A stretch of DNA of 26,134 nt from Actinomycetes bacterium (GTDB lineage: Bacteria > Actinomycetota > Acidimicrobiia > Acidimicrobiales > RAAP-2): NCBI GenBank assembly GCA_021826655.1, contig JAKAZC010000003.1, positions 1 to 26,134 on the forward strand, read 5' to 3'. Under the pieces are notes generated by a model, which worked only from the letters and a program-made list of their open reading frames with translations, was not told the DNA's origin and made no database searches. The position numbers and the translations under genes were made by a program. Below are positions 7,508 through 13,905 of the stretch, piece after piece. The number at the start of each line of letters is the position of its first letter. The stretch's first letter is position 1.

Positions 7508-7515
7508 ATGGTTGC
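7493..7515. repeat. Right terminal inverted repeat of IS66 element
   Basis: Inverted copy of 5433-5455 with three mismatches. It also encodes the last residues and stop of the passenger ORF and the ATG from which galK is now open. Confidence 0.92.
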
Positions 7516-8686
7516 CGTGTTGGACGCAGCCGGACCGCCCTCGAACGTCATCCGGACCGGTCCGGGACGTGTCAACCTCATCGGGGACCACACCGATTAC
7601 AACCGTGGGTTGGCTCTGCCCATGGCGATCGGACTCGGCGTAACGGTGGAGCTGGCGCCGTCGGGCGACGACCGGATCACCGTGACTTCAGAGGCCTACC
7701 CCGGCGAGATCGCCGTCCTGCCCCTCGTGCCGGACGCTGATACCGTCACGACGCTCGAGCCGGCCTGGGCCCGACTTGTGGCCGCAGTGGTGGACCTGGC
7801 CCGCCCCTCGTCCGGGGCCGTCATCCACATCACCTCGACCGTGCCCCGGGGGTCCGGCCTGTCGTCGAGCGCGGCGCTGTCCGTGGCCCTCGCAGACGCC
7901 TTCGGGGTCGAGGGGGACGCCCGGGTGCTGGCCGCGGTCTGTCGCCAGGCCGAGCACCGCATCGGGGTACCGGTGGGCCTCATGGACCCGCTGGTGTGCG
8001 CCGGCGGGCGGGCGGGCCATGCGCTGCGCATCGACTTCGCCACGGGAGCGACACAGGACGTCGCCCTTCCGGTCGGGGCTGCGTTCGTGGTCGTGGACTC
8101 CGGCCGGCGCCGGGACCTGCGGTCCTCGGCCTACGTCAACCGGGTGGCCGAGTGCGAAGCGGCATCTGCGATCATCGGGCCACTCGGTCTGGCCGAACCG
8201 GCGGACCTGGTCGGTCTGCGCGACCCGCTCCTCCGGCGCCGGGCGCGTCACGTGGTGTCCGAATGCGCCAGGGTCGGCGCGTTCACCGATGCCCTCGCGA
8301 CCGGCGACCTGGCCGGCGCCGGAGCGAACATGGACGCCAGCCACCGCAGCCTGTCCGAGGACTTCGACGCCTCCACCCCTGAACTCGACCAGCTGGTGGC
8401 CCGGCTCCGGGCCCGCCCAGGCGTCCACGGTGCCCGGGTCACCGGGGCCGGATTCGGCGGATGCGTGGTGGTGCTGGGCGAGCCCGGGACCCTCGACCCG
8501 GGGACCCTCGGTCGACCGGCCTGGCGTGTCGAGGCGGTCGACGGGACGGTCACGGCCAGGGACGGGGACGGGGCACGCGGCGTGCGTGCACCCACCGCCG
8601 GAGCCGGCGGGACCGGGGAGGTGGCCCCGCTCAGGCCCACGACCCGTGGCCGGGGGCATCGCGACCCGCGCCCAGACGGCGGGTGA
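7508..8686 (+). CDS. galK: Galactokinase-like GHMP kinase with IS-provided start codon
   Basis: GHMP-family sugar kinase; galactokinase phosphorylates galactose at C1 with ATP (Leloir pathway). Visible motifs, numbered from 7508: GRVNLIGDHTDYN (20-32), the galactokinase signature with Asp27 instead of the usual Glu; the ATP loop VPRGSGLSSSAA (112-123); VGLMDPL (156-162), with Asp160 as the likely catalytic base but Pro replacing the usual Gln; and GARVTGAGFGGCVVV (308-322). Residues about 350-392 are a low-complexity tail whose last 56 bases overlap the convergent gene. The ATG at 7508 and next two codons come from the IS right end. The native start was probably GTG 7517 or TTG 7520, whose Shine-Dalgarno stayed left of the IS. 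No galT or galE is nearby, so the substrate could be another sugar. Confidence 0.87.
   Translation: MVAVLDAAGPPSNVIRTGPGRVNLIGDHTDYNRGLALPMAIGLGVTVELAPSGDDRITVTSEAYPGEIAVLPLVPDADTVTTLEPAWARLVAAVVDLARPSSGAVIHITSTVPRGSGLSSSAALSVALADAFGVEGDARVLAAVCRQAEHRIGVPVGLMDPLVCAGGRAGHALRIDFATGATQDVALPVGAAFVVVDSGRRRDLRSSAYVNRVAECEAASAIIGPLGLAEPADLVGLRDPLLRRRARHVVSECARVGAFTDALATGDLAGAGANMDASHRSLSEDFDASTPELDQLVARLRARPGVHGARVTGAGFGGCVVVLGEPGTLDPGTLGRPAWRVEAVDGTVTARDGDGARGVRAPTAGAGGTGEVAPLRPTTRGRGHRDPRPDGG
7516..7523. repeat. Target-site duplication, right copy (CGTGTTGG)
   Basis: Exact repeat of 5425-5432. It retains the native galK GTG and TTG codons but not the upstream GAGGAG. Confidence 0.92.
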
Positions 8687-9137
8687 TGACCCGGGCGAGC
8701 ACCACCGGCTTGCGAGCATCCTCGATCCGGTGCAGGACGCCCTCGTCCCATACGACCACATCGATGCTGCCGGTCCCGAGCATCCGGCGAACGATCCCCT
8801 GATCGACTCGGACCAGCTCGACGGAGTCCAGGGGGATGTCGATCTGTTTGCCCCCCGCGGCACCCCATTGGTCGATGATCCGGGAGGACGTCACCATCAA
8901 CCACGCCCGCCGCCAGCGGACGAACCGGACAGCCAACCATGCGCACGGCACAGCCACGACAGCGCCCTCCAGCCAATGCACCGTCACCGACGTGTTCAAG
9001 ATGGCCACGTCGAGCGTGACCCCCAGGCCGACCGCGGTGAGCGCCAGGAGGAGGGGGCCGGTCAGGAAGGTCCAGTGCGGTCGGATGTCGATCAGAAGTT
9101 CCTCGGCCGGGAGCAGGGGCGGACGATGCGTCGGCAC
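8631..9137 (-). CDS. Membrane protein with bacterial PH-like domain
   Basis: 168 residues. Two hydrophobic segments, about 23-46 and 55-73, form a membrane hairpin. A region rich in beta strands follows (about 75-150: RRAWLMVTSSRIIDQWG, IPLDSVELVRVDQG, GTGSIDVVVWDEG). This architecture is that of DUF304/bPH2-type proteins, where the conserved stretch 'T..R......G......I.L..V..V....G......G.G.I.V' is characteristic. Such proteins sit in the cytoplasmic membrane; their molecular role is mostly unknown. The GTG at 9137 is the most upstream start, as an in-frame TGA lies two codons before it. A promoter-like TAGATT at 9222-9227 implies an 80-nt C-rich leader. Its 3' end overlaps the galK end by 56 bp in convergent orientation. 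Confidence 0.8.
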   Translation of the reverse strand: MPTHRPPLLPAEELLIDIRPHWTFLTGPLLLALTAVGLGVTLDVAILNTSVTVHWLEGAVVAVPCAWLAVRFVRWRRAWLMVTSSRIIDQWGAAGGKQIDIPLDSVELVRVDQGIVRRMLGTGSIDVVVWDEGVLHRIEDARKPVVLARVITRRLGAGRDAPGHGSWA

Positions 9138-9146
9138 GCGTCAGCC

Positions 9147-9205
9147 GGAGGGGGCGGGACGGGGGGCGGGAGGGTGGGCGGTCGGGTGGGTGGTCGGGTG
9201 GGTGG
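9147..9205 (+). repeat. G-run cluster, potential G-quadruplex
   Basis: About 59 bases containing at least eight runs of three or more G on the + strand, separated by one to four bases (units GGGTGGGTGGTC repeated near 9184-9205). It lies between two divergent genes, inside the predicted 5' leader of the PH-domain gene, whose mRNA would be the C-rich strand. Folding is inferred from composition only. Confidence 0.6.
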
Positions 9206-9221
9206 ACGACGGCACCGGATC

Positions 9222-9227
9222 AATCTA
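9222..9227 (-). promoter_or_regulatory. -10 box (TAGATT) for PH-domain gene
   Basis: TAGATT on the minus strand, about 85 bases before the GTG start. No convincing -35. Confidence 0.4.
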
Positions 9228-9264
9228 CCGAGGCCCGGTCTGCCGGGGCGTACCACCCCGGCGG

Positions 9265-9270
9265 TAGCCT
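9265..9270 (+). promoter_or_regulatory. -10 box (TAGCCT) for helicase gene, leaderless
   Basis: TAGCCT, eight bases, then GTG at 9279. No Shine-Dalgarno is present, so the mRNA probably begins at or within two bases of the start codon. Confidence 0.55.
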
Positions 9271-9278
9271 CACCCACT

Positions 9279-10898
9279 GTGGACCCCCTCGACCCGGCAC
9301 CGGCGCCGGCAGCCGGCGACAGGCTCGAGCAGGCGCTGGCCGGACTCACCCCGGCCCAGAACGAGGCAGTCCGGTCCCCGGCCGCAGCCCTGTGCATCGT
9401 GGCCGGAGCCGGATCCGGCAAGACCCGGGTCCTGACACTGCGGCTCGCCCGGCGCATCCGGGACGGCTCGGCCGACGCGGACCACACCGTGGTGTGCACC
9501 TTCACCCGCAGAGCGGCCGAGGAGCTGCGTACCCGGCTCGCCCGCTACGGCGTCACCGTCTCGGTTCCGGTCGGCCCCGGTGGCGTTCCTTCGTCCGGGG
9601 TGCGTGCAGGCACGCTCCACCAGCTGGCGCTCACGCTGCTGCGCCGCCACGCGGCCGACACCAGCCAAGCGCCACCGTCACTCGTCGAACACCGCTGGCG
9701 TGCGCTCGACGGGCTCACGGATGGCCGGGGAGCGGCGTCCGTCGTCGACGCCGAGATCGGGTGGGCCAAGGCCCGTTGCCTGTCACCGGAGACGTACGTG
9801 CACGCGGCACGGACCACAGGTCGCCAGGTGGCACTGCCACTCGACCGGGTGGCCGGGACCTTCGCCGACTACCAGGTCCGCCTGGTCCGGCGGGGTCAGC
9901 TCGACCTCGACGACGTCCTGTTGCGAGCCGCAGACCTGCTCCTCGACGACGTCGCATTCGCGGCACAGGCCCACTGGCGCTACCGGCACCTGGCCGTTGA
10001 CGAGTTCCAGGACGTCAATCCGGCACAGTTCCGCCTGGTGCAGGCGCTCATGGGCGGCAGGGCCGACCTGTGCGCGGTCGGCGACCCGAACCAGGCCATC
10101 TACGGGTGGAACGGCGCCGACCCCGGCCTGCTCTCCTCGTTGCCCGATCTGGTTGCCGGGCTGGAGGTCGTCCACCTCGACGTCAACCACCGGTGCTCGC
10201 CCCAGGTGGTGGCGGTGGCCACGGCCGCGCTCGGTCCGGCCGATGTGGCTCCACCCCGGTCGGCGGCGTCGGGAGGCCCCGTCCCGACACTGACGGCATA
10301 CGACGACGATCGTGAGGAGGCCGAGGCGGTGGCCGCGTCGCTCCTCCGGCGGGCCGAGGCCGGCGCCGCGTGGTCCGAACAGGCCGTGCTGGCCCGCACC
10401 CACGACCAGTTGGCGCTGATCCGTCGGACGCTCGACCGGCTGGGCATCCCCTGTCGATTCGCTCCGGCGCCTGACGCCGACGCCGAGTCACCTGCCCCGA
10501 CCGGGCCCCTTGTGCCCGCCACGGTGTCGACGGTCGGGCGCGGTGAGCCCGGGGGAGGCGTCGAACTGGCCACCTTCCATCGCGCCAAGGGCCTCGAATG
10601 GGATGCGGTGCACGTGATCGGGCTCGAGACCGGCCTCGTTCCGATCGTCCACGCCGCCGACCCACGGTCCCTGGCCGAGGAGCGCCGACTGCTCTATGTG
10701 GCGCTCACCCGTGCCCACCGGATCCTCGAGTGCTCGTGGGCGAAGCGTCGCACGATGGGTGGCGGGCGGAGCATGGAGCGGCGGCCGTCGCCGTGGTTGG
10801 ACGATCTCGCAACCGTGACTCAGACCGGCGACCAGCGGCCGGAACCACAGGACGCCTCCCGGCGGTTCGCCGCCCTGCGTGCGAACCTGAAGGGCTGA
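9279..10898 (+). CDS. UvrD/Rep-family superfamily 1 DNA helicase, short form
   Basis: 539-residue ATP-dependent 3'-5' DNA helicase candidate. All SF1A motifs are present: Q-type TPAQNEAV (24-31), Walker A AGAGSGKT (42-49), Ia CTFTRRAAEELR (73-84), II DEFQD (241-245), III GDPNQAIYGWNG (268-279), IV DVNHR (301-305), V ATFHRAKGLEWDAVHVIG (431-448) and VI LLYVALTRAHR (471-481). Only about 125 residues separate motifs IV and V, against about 280 in E. coli UvrD, so the 2B subdomain is missing or reduced. The C-terminus ends soon after motif VI, with no HRDC domain. The frame is open for 1.5 kb upstream, but those codons lie antisense to or out of frame with other genes. GTG 9279 is chosen for its promoter spacing. 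Role: probably repair or replication restart. Confidence 0.9.
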   Translation: MDPLDPAPAPAAGDRLEQALAGLTPAQNEAVRSPAAALCIVAGAGSGKTRVLTLRLARRIRDGSADADHTVVCTFTRRAAEELRTRLARYGVTVSVPVGPGGVPSSGVRAGTLHQLALTLLRRHAADTSQAPPSLVEHRWRALDGLTDGRGAASVVDAEIGWAKARCLSPETYVHAARTTGRQVALPLDRVAGTFADYQVRLVRRGQLDLDDVLLRAADLLLDDVAFAAQAHWRYRHLAVDEFQDVNPAQFRLVQALMGGRADLCAVGDPNQAIYGWNGADPGLLSSLPDLVAGLEVVHLDVNHRCSPQVVAVATAALGPADVAPPRSAASGGPVPTLTAYDDDREEAEAVAASLLRRAEAGAAWSEQAVLARTHDQLALIRRTLDRLGIPCRFAPAPDADAESPAPTGPLVPATVSTVGRGEPGGGVELATFHRAKGLEWDAVHVIGLETGLVPIVHAADPRSLAEERRLLYVALTRAHRILECSWAKRRTMGGGRSMERRPSPWLDDLATVTQTGDQRPEPQDASRRFAALRANLKG

Positions 10899-10936
10899 GT
10901 CGGCTGTGGCGACGCGGCGCAGCACCGGGGTGACGT

Positions 10937-10961
10937 CCGCGCCATTCCGGACGAGGCGCGG
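10937..10961. terminator. Hairpin between convergent helicase and xthA genes
   Basis: CCGCGCC (10937-10943) pairs perfectly with GGCGCGG (10955-10961) around an 11-nt loop, 39 bases after the helicase stop. No T-tract. Possibly bidirectional. Confidence 0.4.
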
Positions 10962-11021
10962 TCCGGAGGCGACCGCCGCCCGGCGATCACGAAGCGCAAC
11001 CGACCATCCGAGGGGCGGTGG

Positions 11022-11795
11022 TCAGCCGGGCGACGTGTCCACGAACACCGGGGTGTGGTCCGATGGCTTCTCGCCCTTACGGGCCTGCCGGTCGATCAGC
11101 GCCCACGACGTATTCCGGGCCAGTACCTCGGTCACCAGGACCAGGTCGATCCGCATCCCCCGGTGACGATGGAACGAACCGCCGCGGTAGTCCCACCAAC
11201 TGAACAGGTTGTCGTCGGCGTAGACCTGCCGGAAGGCGTCGACAAGCCCCCATGACTCGAGGTCGGCCAGCGCGGCCCGCTCGGGAGGACTCACGTGCGT
11301 CATGCCGGCGAACTGCGACACGTCCCACACGTCCCGGTCGTCGGGGGCGACGTTGAAGTCGCCGCACACGGCCACCGGGCTCGACGGCCCGGTCGTCTCC
11401 GCGAGGAGCGCCCGCAACCGAGCGAGCCACGCCAACTTGGCCGGATAGTGCTCGTCGTCGAGCGCACGGCCGTTGGGTACGTAGGCCGAGTAGACGCGCA
11501 CCCCACCACAATCGGCACCGATCAACCGGGTCCCCTGGTCGTCATCCGAGGAGCCGAGACCCGTCGCGACGTTCTCGATCCCGACCCGGCTGACGATGGC
11601 CACCCCGTTCCAGCGCCCGTCGCCATGGTGGGCCGCCTCGTAGCCGAGCGCGGCGAATGCGCCGTATGGGAAGGCGGGATCGGCCTGCTTTGTCTCCTGG
11701 AGGCACAGGACATCGGGTCGGGCGTAGGCGATCCACTCCTCCACCCGGTGAAGTCGGGCGGTGAGTGAATTCACGTTCCACGTAGCGATGCGCAC
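11022..11795 (-). CDS. xthA: Exodeoxyribonuclease III / AP endonuclease
   Basis: 257 residues, normal for the family. It cleaves DNA at abasic sites and degrades 3' ends in base-excision repair. Metal and catalytic residues are recognisable: Asn7 in TWNVNS, Glu34 in LQETK, Tyr105 in YVPNG, Asp146 and Asn148 in GDFNVAP, Asp217 in RIDLVL, and the Asp246-His247 pair in KPSDHTPV. FSWWDYRGGSFHRHRGMRID (198-217) is the DNA-binding loop typical of ExoA/XthA. The gene follows the FabZ-like gene with nine bases between stop and start, so the two are probably co-transcribed. No own promoter or strong Shine-Dalgarno is evident; translation may be coupled. Confidence 0.95.
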   Translation of the reverse strand: MRIATWNVNSLTARLHRVEEWIAYARPDVLCLQETKQADPAFPYGAFAALGYEAAHHGDGRWNGVAIVSRVGIENVATGLGSSDDDQGTRLIGADCGGVRVYSAYVPNGRALDDEHYPAKLAWLARLRALLAETTGPSSPVAVCGDFNVAPDDRDVWDVSQFAGMTHVSPPERAALADLESWGLVDAFRQVYADDNLFSWWDYRGGSFHRHRGMRIDLVLVTEVLARNTSWALIDRQARKGEKPSDHTPVFVDTSPG

Positions 11796-11804
11796 GATGC
11801 GGCC

Positions 11805-12239
11805 TCAAACCCCTTCGGTCGGGACGGCGTCGACCAGCACGAACAGCAGGTCGGCCTCACAAGCGAGTTGCCCGTTCACCGTGGCCCGGCCCGAGCCCTT
11901 TCCGGCCCGGGCGGACATCCGACCCAGGACGACCTCGAGCTCGAGCAGGTCGCCGGGGACGACCTGCCGGCGGAACCGGGCCCGCTCGATTCCACCGAAG
12001 AGCGGCAGCTTCCCGGCGAACGCCGGATCGGCCAGCACCGCGACACCCCCCAGCTGGGCCAGTGCCTCGACCATGAGCACGCCTGGCAGCGTCGGTCGAC
12101 CCGGGAAGTGCCCGGCGAAGAACGCCTCGTCACCGGTCAGCTGCCAGGCACCCGTGGCCGACCTCCCGGGTTCGACGGCACGTAGTTCCGTGACGAAGAG
12201 GAACGGGTCCCGATGGGGGAGGAAGTCGTCGGCTCGCAC
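11805..12239 (-). CDS. fabZ: FabZ-type 3-hydroxyacyl-ACP dehydratase (hotdog fold)
   Basis: 144 residues from the GTG at 12239, the length of FabZ. The motif LPHRDPFLFVTE (7-18), GHFPGRPTLPGVLMVEALAQ with catalytic His44 and Glu58, and the late FGGIERARFRRQVVPGDLLELEV strand pair are diagnostic for FabZ. It dehydrates 3-hydroxyacyl thioesters on acyl-carrier protein in type II fatty-acid synthesis, or an analogous acyl chain in lipid or polyketide pathways. The frame is open further upstream, but that part encodes Ser/Arg-rich sequence antisense to the S1 end of the neighbouring gene. The GTG choice rests on the family N-terminus and on TAACCT eight bases before it. No other fatty-acid synthesis gene is adjacent; its partner xthA is functionally unrelated. 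Confidence 0.9.
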   Translation of the reverse strand: MRADDFLPHRDPFLFVTELRAVEPGRSATGAWQLTGDEAFFAGHFPGRPTLPGVLMVEALAQLGGVAVLADPAFAGKLPLFGGIERARFRRQVVPGDLLELEVVLGRMSARAGKGSGRATVNGQLACEADLLFVLVDAVPTEGV

Positions 12240-12247
12240 GGAAGGCG

Positions 12248-12253
12248 AGGTTA
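12248..12253 (-). promoter_or_regulatory. -10 box (TAACCT) for fabZ-xthA, leaderless
   Basis: TAACCT on the minus strand, eight bases, then the GTG at 12239: the same geometry as the helicase promoter. No Shine-Dalgarno is visible. Confidence 0.55.
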
Positions 12254-12282
12254 CCGGTCCCCGGGCCCGGCTATGCCGGTAC

Positions 12283-13755
12283 TCAGTCGCCGAATCCGGG
12301 CAGGGCCAGCTCGGCACGACGTCGAGGCGCGTCGAGGGAGACGAGCTCGAACGTGCGGAACTCACCCTTGGCGAGCACGGCGCGGGCCTTCTGGGGAGCC
12401 GGGTCGCCCAGGTTACGGAGCGGCACGTGGCACAACATTCCGCTGACGTCCACATGCGCGCCGTGCGACGTGAATGCGACGACCTCACCCTCGACGGAGC
12501 TCCCGATCGGGTGTTCCGCCACGAAGGTGATGAACGTCATGCCGTCGTTCAGCGCCTCCCCCACCGGCGCGTCCCGTCGAGAACTGTCGGTCGTCGGACC
12601 CGGAGGAGACGCCTGGGTGGCCTTGGTGGCCTTGGTGGCCTTGGTGGCTTTGGTGGCTTTGGTGGCCTTCACCGCATTGGTGGCCTTGGTGGCTTTGGTG
12701 GTCTGGGTGGCCTTGGTGGCCTTCACCGCCTTGGTGGCTTTGGTGGTCTTCACCGCCTTGGTGGCCTTGGTGGCCTTCACCGCATTGGTGGCCTTGGTGG
12801 CCTTCACCGCCTTGGTGGCCTTGGTGGCCTTCACCGCCCTGGTGGCTTTGGTGGCCTTGGTGGCCTTCACCGCCTTGGTGGCCTTCACCGCCTTGGTGGC
12901 CTTGGTGGCCTTCACCGCCTTGGTGGCCTTGGTGGCCTTCACCGCCCTGGTGGACCGGCCGCCCACCCCTTCATAGGCGTCATCGGCGTCGACGGTGTCG
13001 GCCGCGACCGGGACACCCGACTCGCGGGGCCCGCGGGGCTGGTGGGGCTCCTCGAATTGGTCGACGCCCAGGGGGTCCGCGTCGACCCCTCCGAACCCGC
13101 CCCCGCTGACGTCCGCATCCGCCGACGCGGTCGCGCGCGTGCCACCACCACGGGACCCGCGTCGCCGGCGGGAGCGCTTCGGCTTCACCACGTCGTCCGT
13201 GAGGACGTGGCCATCCTCCACGACGTCCATCTCCACCTCCCCCGGATCGACCGCGCCGTCCGCCGCTTTCGCCTCGCGCTTCGACTTGGCGGTCACCGAA
13301 CGGCTGCGTGGTCCACGGACCGGGGTCCGGGGGGTGAACACCCAGCCCACCCCGGGGACCGGCTTTCCACCGATGAGCCGGCCCGGTTCGAACAGCCACG
13401 GACGTTCCGCATGGAATTCCTGGAACGAATCGTTGGAGAGCACCAGTGCGCCCGACTTCTCGGCAATCCGGAGGATGAATCCGTCGCCCCTCCCCACCGC
13501 CCCGGCCGGAGGCGTGACCATTTCGCCGTGCTCGATGGCGTCTTCGAACCCGGTGACCTCCGATGGGTCGATGCGGTGGCCGAACGAGGCGTCGACGACG
13601 ACGGTGACGTCCTCAGCGGCAAACCCTCGGTACTCCTCCAGGAAGGTCTCGATCGCGTCGTTCAGTTGGGCCAGGCTCGGAAGGGTTCGACCCTCGGTTG
13701 CGAGATTGGAGCCGTCGACGACGACGCGCCGACGGGCGGTTGTTTGAGAATCCAT
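12283..13755 (-). CDS. NYN (Zc3h12a-like) ribonuclease with KAT-repeat linker and C-terminal S1-like domain
   Basis: 490 residues in four parts. (1) Residues 8-148: NYN/PIN-like nuclease of the Zc3h12a (Regnase) type, with VVVDGSN (Asp14, Asn17), VVVDASF (Asp55), GRGDGFILRIAE (Asp91) and VLSNDSFQEF (Asp109), then LIGGKPVPGVGWVFTPRTP. (2) Residues 149-269: acidic and Arg-rich low complexity. (3) Residues 270-380: 37 consecutive tripeptides, mostly KAT and KAV, net charge about +34, resembling histone-H1-like tails. (4) Residues 417-488: OB-fold/S1-like RNA-binding domain (GSSVEGEVVAFTSHGAHVDV..MLCHVPLRNL). I infer an RNA-degrading or RNA-processing enzyme anchored to nucleic acid by the tail. 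The ATG at 13755 is the only possible start, as an in-frame TGA lies five codons upstream. No obvious Shine-Dalgarno. The domain calls are from memory of the families. Confidence 0.82.
   Translation of the reverse strand: MDSQTTARRRVVVDGSNLATEGRTLPSLAQLNDAIETFLEEYRGFAAEDVTVVVDASFGHRIDPSEVTGFEDAIEHGEMVTPPAGAVGRGDGFILRIAEKSGALVLSNDSFQEFHAERPWLFEPGRLIGGKPVPGVGWVFTPRTPVRGPRSRSVTAKSKREAKAADGAVDPGEVEMDVVEDGHVLTDDVVKPKRSRRRRGSRGGGTRATASADADVSGGGFGGVDADPLGVDQFEEPHQPRGPRESGVPVAADTVDADDAYEGVGGRSTRAVKATKATKAVKATKATKAVKATKAVKATKATKATRAVKATKATKAVKATKATNAVKATKATKAVKTTKATKAVKATKATQTTKATKATNAVKATKATKATKATKATKATQASPPGPTTDSSRRDAPVGEALNDGMTFITFVAEHPIGSSVEGEVVAFTSHGAHVDVSGMLCHVPLRNLGDPAPQKARAVLAKGEFRTFELVSLDAPRRRAELALPGFGD
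12616..12948 (-). repeat. 9-bp minisatellite (37 units) coding for KAT/KAV tripeptides
   Basis: 37 uninterrupted 9-bp units, mainly AAGGCCACC (KAT) and AAGGCGGTG (KAV) on the coding strand. They often follow a 27-bp higher-order pattern KAV-KAT-KAT. Units vary mostly by single bases (AAT for AAG gives Asn, AGG gives Arg). All units keep the frame. Near-identical codons suggest recent expansion by slippage or unequal recombination. Confidence 0.95.
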
Positions 13756-13893
13756 AATTGCAACCAGTCAACCACCTGCCGGACACCCTCCCTGCGTATG
13801 GTCCGGTTTCCCTCGGCGCCGAGGCCGGGGACCGGTACGCGGATCGCCACGACATCCGACCGCCATGACCGGTCCGGCCGCACCCGTCAACCG

Positions 13894-13899
13894 TAGGAT
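13894..13899 (+). promoter_or_regulatory. -10 box (TAGGAT) for M20 peptidase, leaderless
   Basis: TAGGAT is followed by six bases and the GTG at 13906, placing the predicted transcription start exactly on the G of GTG. Confidence 0.6.
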
Positions 13900-13905
13900 C
13901 GGGGT

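Larger units (their letters stand above)
5433..7515 (+). mobile_element. Complete IS66-family insertion sequence, 2083 bp
   Basis: The boundaries are set by terminal inverted repeats and a perfect 8-bp target duplication. The left end starts GTAACCATTCACCTGTCCGG; the right end, read inwards on the minus strand, starts GCAACCATTCAGCTGTCCGG. The GTAA-type tip and the duplication length fit IS66. It contains a single large transposase (TnpC-like) and a small passenger ORF. The TnpA and TnpB accessory ORFs of classical IS66 are absent, as in the single-transposase (ISBst12-like) branch. Both ORFs are intact and the duplication is perfect, so the insertion appears recent and possibly still mobile. 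Its base composition is visibly less GC-rich than its neighbours. Confidence 0.95.

Noticed and set aside
7776..9278. Continuous open frame leading upstream into the helicase gene (would give a 1040-residue protein)
   Set aside because: The upstream part is low-complexity and lies in another frame of galK and antisense to the PH-domain gene. The helicase core begins after GTG 9279, which has a well-placed -10 box.
12240..12488. N-terminal extension of the FabZ-like protein
   Set aside because: Ser/Arg-rich, antisense to the S1 end of the neighbouring gene; the FabZ fold begins just after GTG 12239.
12616..12948. CRISPR-like array
   Set aside because: Units are only 9 bp, contiguous and without spacers, and they encode an in-frame tripeptide repeat.
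11761..13896. Plus-strand open frame rich in Gly-Leu-Gly-Gly and Ala-Leu-Val repeats opposite the NYN-S1 gene
   Set aside because: It is the complement of the KAT-repeat gene in other frames. The minus strand has a recognisable nuclease and S1 domains, so the repetitive plus frames are shadows.
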